NCBI GenBank assembly: GCA_017461285.1
Contig: JAFTYS010000081.1
Span: forward strand, 1 to 37,789
Length of the DNA: 37,789 nt
Direction: 5' to 3'
Source of the DNA: Bacteroidales bacterium
GTDB taxonomy: Bacteria; Bacteroidota; Bacteroidia; Bacteroidales; UBA932
The stretch's first letter is position 1; every line of letters begins with the position of its first letter. Both the position numbers and the translations under genes were made by a program. Positions 8,591 through 16,976 of the stretch are shown piece after piece. The notes under the pieces were generated by a model. The model saw nothing but the letters and a program-made list of their open reading frames with translations, did no database searches and was not told where the DNA came from.

Positions 8591-10978
8591 TCAGAAATTG
8601 AATCCTGCGCTCAGGTACAGCCCTACCTTTCCGGTAAAGTCCGACCAGTGCACATTCGCAGAGATAGGTCCGAAAATCGTATCGTACGAATATTCCACTC
8701 CTGCTCCGAAGTTACCCATTCCTTCACCGAACTGTCTGAAGGTTTCGGCATCACGGACATAGTTTATGGTTCCTGTCACATAATGGTTGCGTGCCACCTC
8801 GAATCTGAAATCCGTCCTGAACATAGTCATGATGTTCTTCATTGCCACAAGGTTCGTCAATCCGATGAACGGTACCTGCTGGTCCACGAATCTTCCCGGA
8901 AGAGAGCCTCCTATCGCATTGAAGTAGGCCAGAGGTATCTCCTTTCCCATCAGGAACCTGCAATAGAATGACGGTATGAAAGTAAAGCCGTCTCCGCCGG
9001 GAACGACCAGCTTCGCATCTGCTTGAAGCGTATGAAAATTATTGATCATTTCCGGGATTCCGGCGAATGTCCAGGCATAGGACAGACCGGCATTCACTCC
9101 CTTGGTAGGGAAATAGCCGTCATCGAATGTATCGGTACGTCCGTCGGCGAACAATGACATGAAGTCATTGGTAAGGCTCGTCTTGTCATACTCGTCGATT
9201 ACATTGGAAGACTTTATGTTCCTGATGTCGAAGATATCATTCCTGAGTCCGCCCCTGATGTCAAGGAACCTCCATTTGATGTTTGACAGATACACTTCCT
9301 GCCTTGCATTGAAGTAGCTGAGGCTCAGGTTGTTTGTCCCGAAATTCAGCATGCTCATGTCAGTCCATCTGAATGATGCCGAAGCATTGACGGTAGGTAT
9401 GTCAGGCATGTCATACGACCATTTCGCTTGGACATAAGGATTTGCGCTGATCTTGCCCGTCAGGTCGAATGAATGACCATGGAGCTTGTGCACGTTGATT
9501 CCGAGATTGACAAGCACGGACACGATTTCCTCCGTATCAGCCCTCACTCCTATTCCAAGCTGATGGATAGGTCCCTTCTTGCAGTTGATGACCAGCTTGA
9601 AAGGCTCCTCGGTTCCTAAAAGCTCATATGTCACGTAATCATAGCATTGGGTTCCGTAGATCCTCGCGACAATGTCATCCAGACCTTCGCGGCTTATCTT
9701 CTGGCCCGGATAAAGGTCCATCCTGTCCATCAGGAGAAGCTTTTCCTTCGGAAGCACGCCTGTGATCTCGATTTCGTCTATCATCAGCGAATCAGCATGG
9801 AAATCAAACGCCTTCGGCTTATGTTCCGCCTTATAGGTTCCCATGGTCTTGACAGCGACCATCCTCAGAAGAGAGTCCTGGGCTTCGGCCGCACGCCTTC
9901 CGCGGACGATGATCGTATCGATGGCCTGCTTGTTGAAGCTCATCATGTTGTATTCGGGAAGATACGGCTTTATCTTCACATCCGGAACATCCACATTCTT
10001 CTCGAATGCGTCCCTTCCGAGCATATCGATTCCCTGCCCTATGATGTCACCGATGTTGTTCACCTGCATATACGAGCGCTTGTCCTGCGAAAGGTCGACG
10101 CCTATTATGATGTCCGCACCCATCTCCCTCGCCAGCGAAGTAGGATAATTGTCCCTCATTCCTCCGTCCACCAGAACCATTCCGTTCGTACGTACGGGGG
10201 CGAAGATGCCTGGTATCGACATGGTCGAACGCATGGCTGTATTCATCTTGCCGCTGTGCCATATCTTTGCCTTTCCCGACACCATGTCGGTAGCCACACA
10301 GGCAAACGGGATAGGGAAAGACTGAAAATCCGTGGAGTCCTGATATCCTATGGTAAGCGAGCTGATCAGGTTGCTGACATTCTGGCCGTAGATGTAGCCG
10401 GAAGGAAGGCTTCCGAGCAGATTGTTCTTCAGGAACTCTGCTCCTTCCTCATTGTCCGCACCGATGTGCAGGACCTCATGCCTCCGGATGTCATCGAAGC
10501 GATGCTCGTCAGCCAGCTTCATCTTATAGTAGTCACGTTCGTAATAAAAAGGTATGGCTATAAGATATTTCTCCTTGTATTTCGTATCGGAATAAGACAC
10601 ATATTCCCTGGAGAGACGGTCGCTCAAAGCCCAGTTCCAGTCCATGTTGCGGACCAGAGAGTCCATTTCAGGCACGGTATATCCCAGGGCGTACAGACCT
10701 CCGATCAGACCTCCCATGCTGGTTCCGAGAACCATGTCGACAGGTATGCCCAGTTCCTCTATATACTCGATCACACCGACATGGGCGGCACCTTTCGCAC
10801 CTCCGCCGCTGAGCACCAGAGCCACCGTAGGACGGTGCTTCCTAATTTCAGCCATCTTCTTCTGCATCCGCGCGACAGCCTCCGCATCCGCCTTCGGGTC
10901 GACCCCGCGGGCATATGCGGCATGACTGCCTGCAAGCAGACAGACGGCCATCATAATGACTGAAACGAACCTTTTCAT
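8591..10978 (-). CDS. Patatin-like phospholipase fused to outer-membrane beta-barrel
   Basis: This 795-residue protein starts with a signal peptide (MKRFVSVIMMAVCLLAG). A patatin domain follows, with oxyanion loop GGGAKGAAHVG, nucleophile elbow GTSMGG and catalytic-dyad Asp in VDGGMRDN. A POTRA-like segment lies near residues 400-470 ('IEITGVLPKEKLLLMDRMDLYPGQKIS'), then about 300 residues of alternating strands ending in aromatic 'LYLSAGFNF', a typical barrel C-terminus recognised by the Bam complex. The order patatin-POTRA-barrel is that of type Vd autotransporters such as PlpD and of RssA-like surface lipases. The ATG at 10978 was preferred to one 9 codons upstream inside rlmN, because it starts the signal peptide; this leaves one base between it and the rlmN stop. 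Confidence 0.93.
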   Translation of the reverse strand: MKRFVSVIMMAVCLLAGSHAAYARGVDPKADAEAVARMQKKMAEIRKHRPTVALVLSGGGAKGAAHVGVIEYIEELGIPVDMVLGTSMGGLIGGLYALGYTVPEMDSLVRNMDWNWALSDRLSREYVSYSDTKYKEKYLIAIPFYYERDYYKMKLADEHRFDDIRRHEVLHIGADNEEGAEFLKNNLLGSLPSGYIYGQNVSNLISSLTIGYQDSTDFQSFPIPFACVATDMVSGKAKIWHSGKMNTAMRSTMSIPGIFAPVRTNGMVLVDGGMRDNYPTSLAREMGADIIIGVDLSQDKRSYMQVNNIGDIIGQGIDMLGRDAFEKNVDVPDVKIKPYLPEYNMMSFNKQAIDTIIVRGRRAAEAQDSLLRMVAVKTMGTYKAEHKPKAFDFHADSLMIDEIEITGVLPKEKLLLMDRMDLYPGQKISREGLDDIVARIYGTQCYDYVTYELLGTEEPFKLVINCKKGPIHQLGIGVRADTEEIVSVLVNLGINVHKLHGHSFDLTGKISANPYVQAKWSYDMPDIPTVNASASFRWTDMSMLNFGTNNLSLSYFNARQEVYLSNIKWRFLDIRGGLRNDIFDIRNIKSSNVIDEYDKTSLTNDFMSLFADGRTDTFDDGYFPTKGVNAGLSYAWTFAGIPEMINNFHTLQADAKLVVPGGDGFTFIPSFYCRFLMGKEIPLAYFNAIGGSLPGRFVDQQVPFIGLTNLVAMKNIMTMFRTDFRFEVARNHYVTGTINYVRDAETFRQFGEGMGNFGAGVEYSYDTIFGPISANVHWSDFTGKVGLYLSAGFNF

Positions 10979-10979
10979 A

Positions 10980-12047
10980 TTATTTTTCCTTATGCTGTCC
11001 GGCAAGCATTCCGCATGCCGCCAGGATATCTTCGCCTCGCGATGCCCTTACAGTAGTCATCAGACCGCTGTTGTTAAGCCTCTGCTTGAAGTTCTCGATG
11101 ATCACCGGAGCGGATGTCTCATATGGGAAATCCGGAATCTTGTGGAACCTTATCAGGTTCATGCGGCACTCCAGTCCCTTCAGCATCCTTATCAGCGCAT
11201 CCGCATGGGCCTTAGTATCATTGAAGCCGGCAAACATCGTATACTCGAAGCTGACCCTTCTCTGTCCGGAGAAGTCATACTGCTTTATAAGGTCTATCAC
11301 CTCCTGGATCGGCCATGCCTTCTGTACAGGCATGATGGTCAGGCGCTCCGGACCGAACGGATCATGAAGACTTACGGCAAGATGGCACCTGCACTCGTCC
11401 AGATACCTTTTCAGGTTCGGCATGACGCCGATGGTGGATACCGTTATCCTTTTAGGACTCCATGCAAAGCCCCAGTCCGCAGTCAGGATCTCGATCGCAC
11501 GCATGACATTGTCATAATTGTCCAGCGGCTCTCCCATGCCCATGAAGACGGCATTGGTCAGACGGTCGGACTCGTCGACGGCGATGAACTGCGAGATGAT
11601 GTCGGCTGCAGACATATGGCCATGGAATCCCTGCCTTCCGGTCATGCAGAATCTGCAGCCCATCCTGCAGCCTGACTGCGAAGACACGCATAACGTCGCA
11701 CGGTCATCGTCGGGTATCATCACCGCTTCTATTGCTCCTGACTCCAGTTCTGACTCATCCGTCACCGTCACAAGCCCCTTCTTGTGGGAACACTTGACAG
11801 GGAACAGGTATTTCTTCGTTCCGTCCGACGATACCTGCAGGCCTGCATAAGGCACCACTCCAACCTCATACTTCTGTGAGAGCTTCTCACGCGCAGCCTT
11901 CGACAGATTAGTCATCTCATCTATCGAACGCACTTTCTTCACATACAGCCACTGGGCGATCTGCTTGGCGGCAAAGCCAGGCAGACCCTCTTCAGCGGCA
12001 AGGGCCTTCAGCTCATCCAGATTCTTACCTAACAACTTAATCTTCAT
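10980..12047 (-). CDS. rlmN: 23S rRNA (adenine2503-C2)-methyltransferase, tRNA A37 dual activity likely
   Basis: RlmN is a radical-SAM enzyme that methylates C2 of A2503 in 23S rRNA and, in studied bacteria, A37 of some tRNAs. The 355-residue protein carries the radical-SAM cluster motif CRMGCRFC (Cys127, 131, 134), the 'GMGEPLDNYDNV' SAM-binding region, and the C-terminal Cys in 'ILAACGMLAGQ' that forms the methyl-transfer intermediate with the upstream conserved Cys. ATG at 12047 begins MKIKLLGKN; a longer frame from 12074 is less likely. A -7-like TATTTTTG (minus strand, 12072-12079) stands about 25 bases upstream. It leads the minus-strand run rlmN-patatin-recX-DUF4954. Confidence 0.97.
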   Translation of the reverse strand: MKIKLLGKNLDELKALAAEEGLPGFAAKQIAQWLYVKKVRSIDEMTNLSKAAREKLSQKYEVGVVPYAGLQVSSDGTKKYLFPVKCSHKKGLVTVTDESELESGAIEAVMIPDDDRATLCVSSQSGCRMGCRFCMTGRQGFHGHMSAADIISQFIAVDESDRLTNAVFMGMGEPLDNYDNVMRAIEILTADWGFAWSPKRITVSTIGVMPNLKRYLDECRCHLAVSLHDPFGPERLTIMPVQKAWPIQEVIDLIKQYDFSGQRRVSFEYTMFAGFNDTKAHADALIRMLKGLECRMNLIRFHKIPDFPYETSAPVIIENFKQRLNNSGLMTTVRASRGEDILAACGMLAGQHKEK

Positions 12048-12071
12048 ATCTGCAGCAAAACAAATAACATA

Positions 12072-12079
12072 CAAAAATA
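12072..12079 (-). promoter_or_regulatory. Possible -7 element of rlmN
   Basis: TATTTTTG fits TAnnTTTG and lies 25 bases before the rlmN ATG. No TTTG is found 19-21 bases further upstream, so the call is tentative. Confidence 0.35.
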
Positions 12080-12147
12080 ATGATTTTTTGTAAAAGTTAT
12101 ATTCTCGTCAGCACTTGTAACACAGTTTGGCACAAGGTCGCAATAAT

Positions 12148-12179
12148 TTTGTCGCAGTGAAAGTTTTTCATTACATTTG
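12148..12179 (+). promoter_or_regulatory. recA promoter, exact Bacteroidota consensus
   Basis: TTTG (12148-12151), a 20-base spacer and TACATTTG (12172-12179) match the -33/-7 consensus exactly. Transcription would begin near 12186, leaving a leader of about 48 bases before the recA ATG. No obvious LexA-type palindrome is visible in the promoter by eye. Confidence 0.75.
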
Positions 12180-12233
12180 CTTTGTCTAGCGGAAAGGTTC
12201 CGCAGGCAATTAACTTTTAAAAAATTAACATTT

Positions 12234-13262
12234 ATGGCTAAAGAAGAAGTACAGGACGGTACCGGCATCAATGCTGCGAAACTCAAGGCATTGCAGGCGA
12301 CGATTGACAAGATTGAGAAAGATTACGGCAAAGGTACGATCATGAAGTTGGGAGATCAGCCTAAATGGGAGGTTTCGGTGATTCCGAGCGGTTCCATTGC
12401 CCTTGATGCCGCGCTCGGCATTGGCGGATACCCACGCGGAAGAGTCATCGAGATCTATGGACCGGAGTCAAGCGGTAAGACCACCCTGGCGATCCATGCC
12501 ATCGCCCAGGCACAGAAGCAGGGCGGCATCGCAGCAATCATCGACGCGGAGCATGCGTTTGACAGGACCTATGCAAAGAACCTGGGTGTAGACCTCGACA
12601 CACTGCTCATCTCGCAGCCTGACAACGGAGAGCAGGCCCTCGAGATTGCGGACAACCTTATCCGCTCAGGCGCCATCGACATCATCGTGATCGACTCTGT
12701 TGCAGCCCTTACTCCAAAAGCGGAGATCGAGGGAGAAATGGGAGACTCGAAGATGGGACTCCAGGCAAGGCTCATGAGCCAGGCTCTCAGAAAGCTCACA
12801 GCAAACATCAGCAAGACAAACACATGCTGCATCTTCATCAACCAGCTGCGTGACAAGATCGGCGTGATGTTCGGAAACCCGGAGACGACTACCGGAGGTA
12901 ACGCCCTCAAGTTCTACGCATCAGTACGCGTGGATGTCCGCAGGACGACCCAGATCAAGGACGGAGATGAGGCTCTCGGAAACCGCACAAAGGTAAAGAT
13001 CGTGAAGAACAAGATGGCTCCGCCATTCAAGAAGGCAGAGTTCGACATCGTCTACGGCGAGGGAATCTCAAGAGTAGGAGAAGTCATCGACCTTGCAGTC
13101 GAATACGACATCATCAAGAAGAGCGGTTCGTGGTTCAGCTACGGCGACAGCAAGCTCGCTCAGGGACGTGAAGCAGTAAAGAACCTCCTGACCGACAATG
13201 TAGAGCTTTGCGACGAGATAGAAGCAAAGATCCGCGAAGTCATCCAGAACGTACAGGACTAG
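12234..13262 (+). CDS. recA: RecA recombinase
   Basis: RecA polymerises on single-stranded DNA, drives strand exchange and triggers LexA-type self-cleavage. The 342-residue protein has Walker [10 protein letters not shown] (76-84), the Walker B region '[12 protein letters not shown]', the L1/L2 DNA-binding loops around '[19 protein letters not shown]' and '[20 protein letters not shown]', and a short acidic tail. I chose ATG at 12234 (MAKEEVQ) rather than the longer frame from 12177, because the promoter's start site falls between them. The gene is monocistronic: own promoter upstream and a 17-bp terminator downstream. Confidence 0.99.
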   Translation: MAKEEVQDGTGINAAKLKALQATIDKIEKDYGKGTIMKLGDQPKWEVSVIPSGSIALDAALGIGGYPRGRVIEIYGPESSGKTTLAIHAIAQAQKQGGIAAIIDAEHAFDRTYAKNLGVDLDTLLISQPDNGEQALEIADNLIRSGAIDIIVIDSVAALTPKAEIEGEMGDSKMGLQARLMSQALRKLTANISKTNTCCIFINQLRDKIGVMFGNPETTTGGNALKFYASVRVDVRRTTQIKDGDEALGNRTKVKIVKNKMAPPFKKAEFDIVYGEGISRVGEVIDLAVEYDIIKKSGSWFSYGDSKLAQGREAVKNLLTDNVELCDEIEAKIREVIQNVQD

Positions 13263-13278
13263 TACTCCTGATATCCGA

Positions 13279-13317
13279 CCAAAAGTCTCCCTCTGTATTG
13301 CAGAGGGAGACTTTTGG
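13279..13317 (+). terminator. recA terminator, perfect 17-bp hairpin
   Basis: The left arm 13279-13295 (CCAAAAGTCTCCCTCTG) pairs perfectly with 13301-13317 around a 5-base loop. It starts 17 bases after the recA stop. The arm contains AAAA/TTTT so it can work on both strands and would also serve the converging DUF4160/DUF2442 pair that ends at 13328. Confidence 0.85.
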
Positions 13318-13327
13318 TTGTCACTAT

Positions 13328-13570
13328 TTATTGGATTCTTCCCGAATATAGTATTTCTACCGGAAAAATCATATCCCAATCATCCCCCCAGACCACATTC
13401 CCATTCTCAATAGCAAAAGTCCTGAAGACATCCGGATCAAGATACTTATCATATTGAGGATGAGGATGGTTTCTTATGAAACTACCGAAATCCACAACAC
13501 GTACGGTTCCATCACTGAAGGTCAATGTCAAAGACAGTCCTCCTGAATATACTGCATCTACAATATTCAT
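13328..13570 (-). CDS. DUF2442 domain protein
   Basis: An 80-residue protein with the DUF2442 pattern: 'NIVDAVYSGGLSLTLTFSDGTVRVVDFGSFI', a variable loop, then 'FRTFAIENGNVVWGDDWDMIFPVEILY'. The family is common beside DUF4160 and has been suggested to act as a toxin-antitoxin-like partner; no activity is visible in the sequence. I chose ATG at 13570 because it overlaps the DUF4160 stop as ATGA (13567-13570), a coupling arrangement. A start 20 codons upstream would overlap DUF4160 by 64 bases. The locus is noticeably more AT-rich than the genes on both sides, which suggests acquisition. Confidence 0.85.
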   Translation of the reverse strand: MNIVDAVYSGGLSLTLTFSDGTVRVVDFGSFIRNHPHPQYDKYLDPDVFRTFAIENGNVVWGDDWDMIFPVEILYSGRIQ

Positions 13571-13869
13571 ATTCTGGTCTTTATGTGAGTACAATGTACC
13601 GGTTTCTTCATAATGAAATAATCGATCCATTTCTGAACTATATCCAGGGCATATACCCGGATAAAATCCTCAGCTATTTTCGCATCACGTTGAGACAAAG
13701 GTAAATAACCTTTTGCATTTCTCCTAACAACTGACTTGAATTTTCCGTTTTCAATCATTATTTCATAAATAAGCTGACGGTCCCCTTGTATCACATGAAC
13801 ATGGATAGGTTCATGCTCATTTGAATAGAAAAAGAACACAAGTCCAAAGTATTCAAATATTTTCGGCAT
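13567..13869 (-). CDS. DUF4160 domain protein
   Basis: A 100-residue protein matching DUF4160: 'MPKIFEYFGLVFFFYSNEHEPIHVHVIQGDR' with the conserved HxPxHVHV-type histidines near the N-terminus, and a C-terminal helix 'RDAKIAEDFIRVYALDIVQKWIDYF'. The His-rich N-terminus is the family's best conserved part and could bind metal, but its role is unproven. It is the first gene of a coupled pair with DUF2442. The ATG at 13869 lies 18 bases after the stop of the helix-hairpin-helix gene, so it could be read through from there. Confidence 0.88.
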   Translation of the reverse strand: MPKIFEYFGLVFFFYSNEHEPIHVHVIQGDRQLIYEIMIENGKFKSVVRRNAKGYLPLSQRDAKIAEDFIRVYALDIVQKWIDYFIMKKPVHCTHIKTRI

Positions 13870-13887
13870 AATTACATGGTTTATATG

Positions 13888-14793
13888 TTAATGTAAAGCT
13901 ATCAGGCATGGAGAAAGACGGTCATATTGTTCCATAGTCAATATCCCGGCATCGCGGAGGGCTTCGATGGTCCAGCGGTCGGGAGGGGTGTTTTCGCGGT
14001 ACAGGACTATTGCTTTCGCGGTTTCAAGATTGCGGATATAGGGATGGGCGCGCAAGGAATCTGCCGGCAGAGTCCATAGAGGGTATGGTACAGCATTCTC
14101 CGGTGAAACGGTTATCAGGTCCTTCAGTCCGTCAAACTTTTCCTGGTCAAATCGATATATGTCCATCAGCTGCTCCTTATAGGAATAGCCGCCTAGCGCC
14201 TTGCGATGTTCGACCATCTTTGTCGCGAACCAGCCGCCGATGCCCGGAAGGGCATCAAAGGCGGCGGAGTCCGCGACATTCAGATCGACAAGAGGTATGT
14301 CGATGAATGGTTCAAGCCGGCGGAAGACACTGTCCGCCACGACATATGACTTGGCAAAATCTTCCTTACGTCTGAAACGCCCGCCCTTCTGGCGGTAATT
14401 GTCTATGGCCTGAGCCTGCTTCGGGCTGAAACCCAGAAGGCATAGATCCTCTACTGAAACCGTATTCGGATCAAACCTGAAAGTCTCGACAGTCCTGCGG
14501 GGAACATTGTTCCTTACTGCCCGGGCACGTGGGGAATGGCCGGCATACCTTCTGACAGTTTCAGCCTCCGCTCCGGAAGCTTTGGAATCACTCACGCCTG
14601 CAGTGCTGTCCCGCGACATAGGAATCCGGACATATACCGTGTCCGGGTTGTCACGATTCGCGGTTATCTTCATGACCGCAGCCTGATGGATGAAAAGGGC
14701 CGTCTGATATCCCATGATAAGGAAGACTATGGCAATGACCCCGACAATGAAGGACTCCGAAAGTCCCATGTTCTTCTTCTCCGAACTCTCCAT
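13888..14793 (-). CDS. Membrane-anchored helix-hairpin-helix protein (ComEA-like repeats)
   Basis: This 301-residue protein has one transmembrane helix near the N-terminus (about 14-35, 'FIVGVIAIVFLIMGYQTALFI'), a linker, and tandem helix-hairpin-helix domains. The HhH motifs are visible at 'DLCLLGFSPKQAQAIDNYRQKGGRF', 'FDALPGIGGWFATKMVEHRKALGGY' and 'YIRNLETAKAIVLYREN'. Such repeats bind DNA non-specifically; ComEA of competent bacteria has one such pair behind a membrane anchor. Three in one protein is a Bacteroidota arrangement. A role in DNA uptake or at the membrane is inference. A terminator-like hairpin stands between its apparent promoter and the ATG (14802-14838). Confidence 0.8.
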   Translation of the reverse strand: MESSEKKNMGLSESFIVGVIAIVFLIMGYQTALFIHQAAVMKITANRDNPDTVYVRIPMSRDSTAGVSDSKASGAEAETVRRYAGHSPRARAVRNNVPRRTVETFRFDPNTVSVEDLCLLGFSPKQAQAIDNYRQKGGRFRRKEDFAKSYVVADSVFRRLEPFIDIPLVDLNVADSAAFDALPGIGGWFATKMVEHRKALGGYSYKEQLMDIYRFDQEKFDGLKDLITVSPENAVPYPLWTLPADSLRAHPYIRNLETAKAIVLYRENTPPDRWTIEALRDAGILTMEQYDRLSPCLIALH

Positions 14794-14801
14794 AACAAAT
14801 C

Positions 14802-14838
14802 AAAAAAAACAGATACCTGCATAAAGCAAAGTATCTGT
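14802..14838 (-). terminator. Intrinsic terminator in the leader of the HhH gene
   Basis: On the minus strand, ACAGATAC (14831-14838) pairs with GTATCTGT (14809-14816) around a 14-base loop that holds a further TGC/GCA pair, followed by a run of eight T (14802-14809). It lies only 9 bases before the HhH start. It could end the rsmI transcript, or attenuate transcription from the -7 element at 14858-14865. Confidence 0.65.
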
Positions 14839-14857
14839 CCATGATTCATCCCTTTTG

Positions 14858-14888
14858 CAAAGGTAGGCGTCAATACGTAAACTGCAAG
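14858..14888 (-). promoter_or_regulatory. Possible promoter of the HhH gene
   Basis: TACCTTTG (14858-14865) fits the -7 consensus. CTTG (14885-14888), one base off TTTG, stands 19 bases upstream. A transcript from here would have to pass the terminator at 14802-14838. Confidence 0.45.
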
Positions 14889-14889
14889 A

Positions 14890-15624
14890 TTATTCGTCGT
14901 CTTCCATGCAGTTTTTTCCGTTTTTATATGCTTTTTTCTTTTTTTTAGTCTCCGGAGCCCCCGAAACGATGATTACGATTTCCCCCTTAGGTTCATGTTC
15001 CTTGTACCAGGCAGCGACTTCCGCAAGGGTTCCGCGCTTATGTTCCTCGAACTTCTTAGAGATTTCACGGGCCACCGAACATTCCCTCTCCGCTCCGAAG
15101 AACTCAGCGAACTGCTCCAGGGTCTTCACCAGACGATATGGAGATTCATAGAAGATCATCGTCCTTGTTTCCTCGGAAAGTTCTGTCAGACGGGTCTGGC
15201 GTCCCTTCTTCTGCGGAAGAAATCCCTCAAAGCAGAAGCGGTCGCACGGATAGCCCGACGAGACGAGTGCCGGCACGAACGCCGTCGCCCCGGGAAGGGT
15301 CTGTACCTCGATGCCTTCCTGGACACATGTCCTGACAAGAAGGAAACCCGGGTCTGAAATGCCGGGAGTTCCGGCATCGCTTATCAAAGCCACATTCAGT
15401 CCGGAAAGGATGCGCTCCTTGATTATTGAAGCCGTCTTATGCTCGTTGAACTTATGGTGGGACTCCAGGCGTCCCTTTATATCATAATGCTTGAGAAGGA
15501 CCGAACTTGTCCTGGTATCCTCCGCAAGAATGAGGTCCGCTTCCTTAAGAACCCTTATCGCCCTGAATGTCATGTCCTCAAGGTTTCCCACAGGGGTCGG
15601 GACTATGTATAATACGCCTGCCAT
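14890..15624 (-). CDS. rsmI: 16S rRNA (cytidine1402-2'-O)-methyltransferase
   Basis: RsmI methylates the ribose of C1402 in 16S rRNA with SAM. The 244-residue protein has the tetrapyrrole-methylase-type SAM fold: 'LYIVPTPVGNLEDMTFRAI' at the start, 'LILAEDTRTS', 'ALISDAGTPGISDPG' (the SAM-binding signature) and 'RFCFEGFLPQKKG'. The C-terminus ends in a lysine-rich run encoded by A8-G-A6 on the coding strand (14932-14946), which may be slippage-prone. It starts 1 base after the stop of the acidic protein gene upstream, so they form an operon. Confidence 0.96.
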   Translation of the reverse strand: MAGVLYIVPTPVGNLEDMTFRAIRVLKEADLILAEDTRTSSVLLKHYDIKGRLESHHKFNEHKTASIIKERILSGLNVALISDAGTPGISDPGFLLVRTCVQEGIEVQTLPGATAFVPALVSSGYPCDRFCFEGFLPQKKGRQTRLTELSEETRTMIFYESPYRLVKTLEQFAEFFGAERECSVAREISKKFEEHKRGTLAEVAAWYKEHEPKGEIVIIVSGAPETKKKKKAYKNGKNCMEDDE

Positions 15625-15625
15625 G

Positions 15626-16363
15626 CTATCTGATCTTGCGGCGTACAGCCATCATGAAACGGTAAACGGTCTCGGAACCGAGATCCCAGTCAGGCCGTTC
15701 TGCCACGATATAGCTAACAGCCTCGTCCAGCGTGGTCATCTGATTGATCTTCGTCAACGCCTCTTGGAAAGCCATCGGATCCTGATTGAAAAGCATGTTT
15801 ATGAAGAGTATCCTGTCATTCAGTGAGATCGCACTTCTGATGTCCTTTACCTGGGTGCCGGGCATGTCAGTCCTCCATGCCTGCCTGTCGATCATGGAAT
15901 CAATGACAGCTGGCCTGGCCTTCTGTTCCACAACCGGTTCCTCCGGAACAGCCACCGGTTCGGGATCCGGTTCAGCAAAAATCGGCAGATCGTCATCATC
16001 ATCCTGCACGACCGGTTCTTCTGCCGGAAGGTCTGCCGGTTCTTCAGCAACTTCTTCCACGGCTTCTTCAACAGGTTCCTCGACAGGTTCTGCCGGAAGG
16101 TCATAGAACGGAAGGTCATCATCAGATTCATCCTCGGCAGAATCCTCAACCGGAATCTCCACCGGTTCATCCACAGGCATCTCCGCTGGAGCATCATACT
16201 GAATATCATCAAGTTCCAGATCGATAGGAACCATTTCCTCATCTTCCTGGCCTACAGCCTGCTGAAGTTCCGCCATCTTAGCGTCCAGAAGTTCAAGCTG
16301 GCTTCTGACAGAAGCCATCATGGCCTTTATTTCCGACAAAATTTGCTGCTCTCTATTTTCCAT
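15626..16363 (-). CDS. Acidic low-complexity protein with conserved C-terminal helical domain
   Basis: A 245-residue protein of unknown function. Residues 1-40 form a helix or coiled coil ('QILSEIKAMMASVRSQLELLDAKMAELQQ'). Residues 45-150 are extremely Glu/Asp/Pro/Val-rich with repeated 'EEPVEE', 'EEPADLPAEEP' runs. The last 80 residues ('DIRSAISLNDRILFINMLFNQDPMAFQEALTKINQM...') form a folded, helical domain seen at the end of many Bacteroidota proteins. I chose ATG at 16363 over a frame beginning further upstream, because its N-terminus is a clean helix and the longer one overlaps the tdk promoter region. It is divergent from tdk and 1 base from rsmI. Confidence 0.8.
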   Translation of the reverse strand: MENREQQILSEIKAMMASVRSQLELLDAKMAELQQAVGQEDEEMVPIDLELDDIQYDAPAEMPVDEPVEIPVEDSAEDESDDDLPFYDLPAEPVEEPVEEAVEEVAEEPADLPAEEPVVQDDDDDLPIFAEPDPEPVAVPEEPVVEQKARPAVIDSMIDRQAWRTDMPGTQVKDIRSAISLNDRILFINMLFNQDPMAFQEALTKINQMTTLDEAVSYIVAERPDWDLGSETVYRFMMAVRRKIR

Positions 16364-16386
16364 AAGGCAATAAATGACTATATTTG
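16356..16386 (+). promoter_or_regulatory. Probable tdk promoter
   Basis: TATATTTG (16379-16386) fits TAnnTTTG. TTTT (16356-16359) stands in the -33 position, 19 bases upstream, one base off consensus. The leader would be about 10 bases, typical of short 5' leaders, and supports the tdk ATG at 16402 over a TTG at 16384. Confidence 0.5.
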
Positions 16387-16401
16387 TACAAAAATAAGGA
16401 A

Positions 16402-16974
16402 ATGTTTTTAGAAAGTGCAAAAAAAGCAGGTTCTATCGAAGTAATCTGCGGATCTATGTTTTCAGGAAAGACTGAAGAACTCATAAGAAGAATGAAAAGG
16501 GCGCAGTTCGCCAAGCAGAAGGTTGAGATCTACAAGCCTTGCATAGACGTAAGGTATTCTGAAGACGAGGTCGTATCGCACGATTCACACAGCATTCCTT
16601 CCACACCGATCGATTCTCCTGCCAGCATGCTTCTGCTCTCTAGCGATGTGGAAGTAGTCGGCATCGACGAAGCGCAGTTCTTTGACGACACTCTGGTAGA
16701 TGTCGTTCAGACGCTGGCAAACAGAGGTATCAGAGTCATAATCGCCGGTCTTGATACAGACTTCATGGGAAAGCCGTTCGGCCCCATGCCCGCTCTCATG
16801 GCGGTCGCTGAAGACATACAGAAGGTCCATGCCATCTGCGTGAAATGCGGAAGTCCGGCAAACCACTCGCACAGACTGGTTGCCGACGACGCATTGGTGG
16901 TACTTGGAGAAAAGGACGAGTACGAGCCTCTCTGCAGACACTGCTACAATGCCGCAATAGCAGCAGAAAAGTAA
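16402..16974 (+). CDS. tdk: Thymidine kinase (type II)
   Basis: The enzyme phosphorylates thymidine with ATP in nucleotide salvage. The 190-residue protein has Walker [11 protein letters not shown] (17-26), '[11 protein letters not shown]' (catalytic Glu region), '[14 protein letters not shown]' and a zinc-binding lasso with CVKCG and CRHC cysteine pairs. It belongs to the small tetrameric type II group. The stop is 2 bases from the stop of the converging GH128-like gene, leaving no room for a separate terminator. Confidence 0.97.
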   Translation: MFLESAKKAGSIEVICGSMFSGKTEELIRRMKRAQFAKQKVEIYKPCIDVRYSEDEVVSHDSHSIPSTPIDSPASMLLLSSDVEVVGIDEAQFFDDTLVDVVQTLANRGIRVIIAGLDTDFMGKPFGPMPALMAVAEDIQKVHAICVKCGSPANHSHRLVADDALVVLGEKDEYEPLCRHCYNAAIAAEK

Positions 16975-16976
16975 AT

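Noticed and set aside
9647..10963. 438-codon plus-strand frame antisense to the patatin gene
   Set aside because: A shadow of the codon pattern of a well supported gene; no recognisable protein features.
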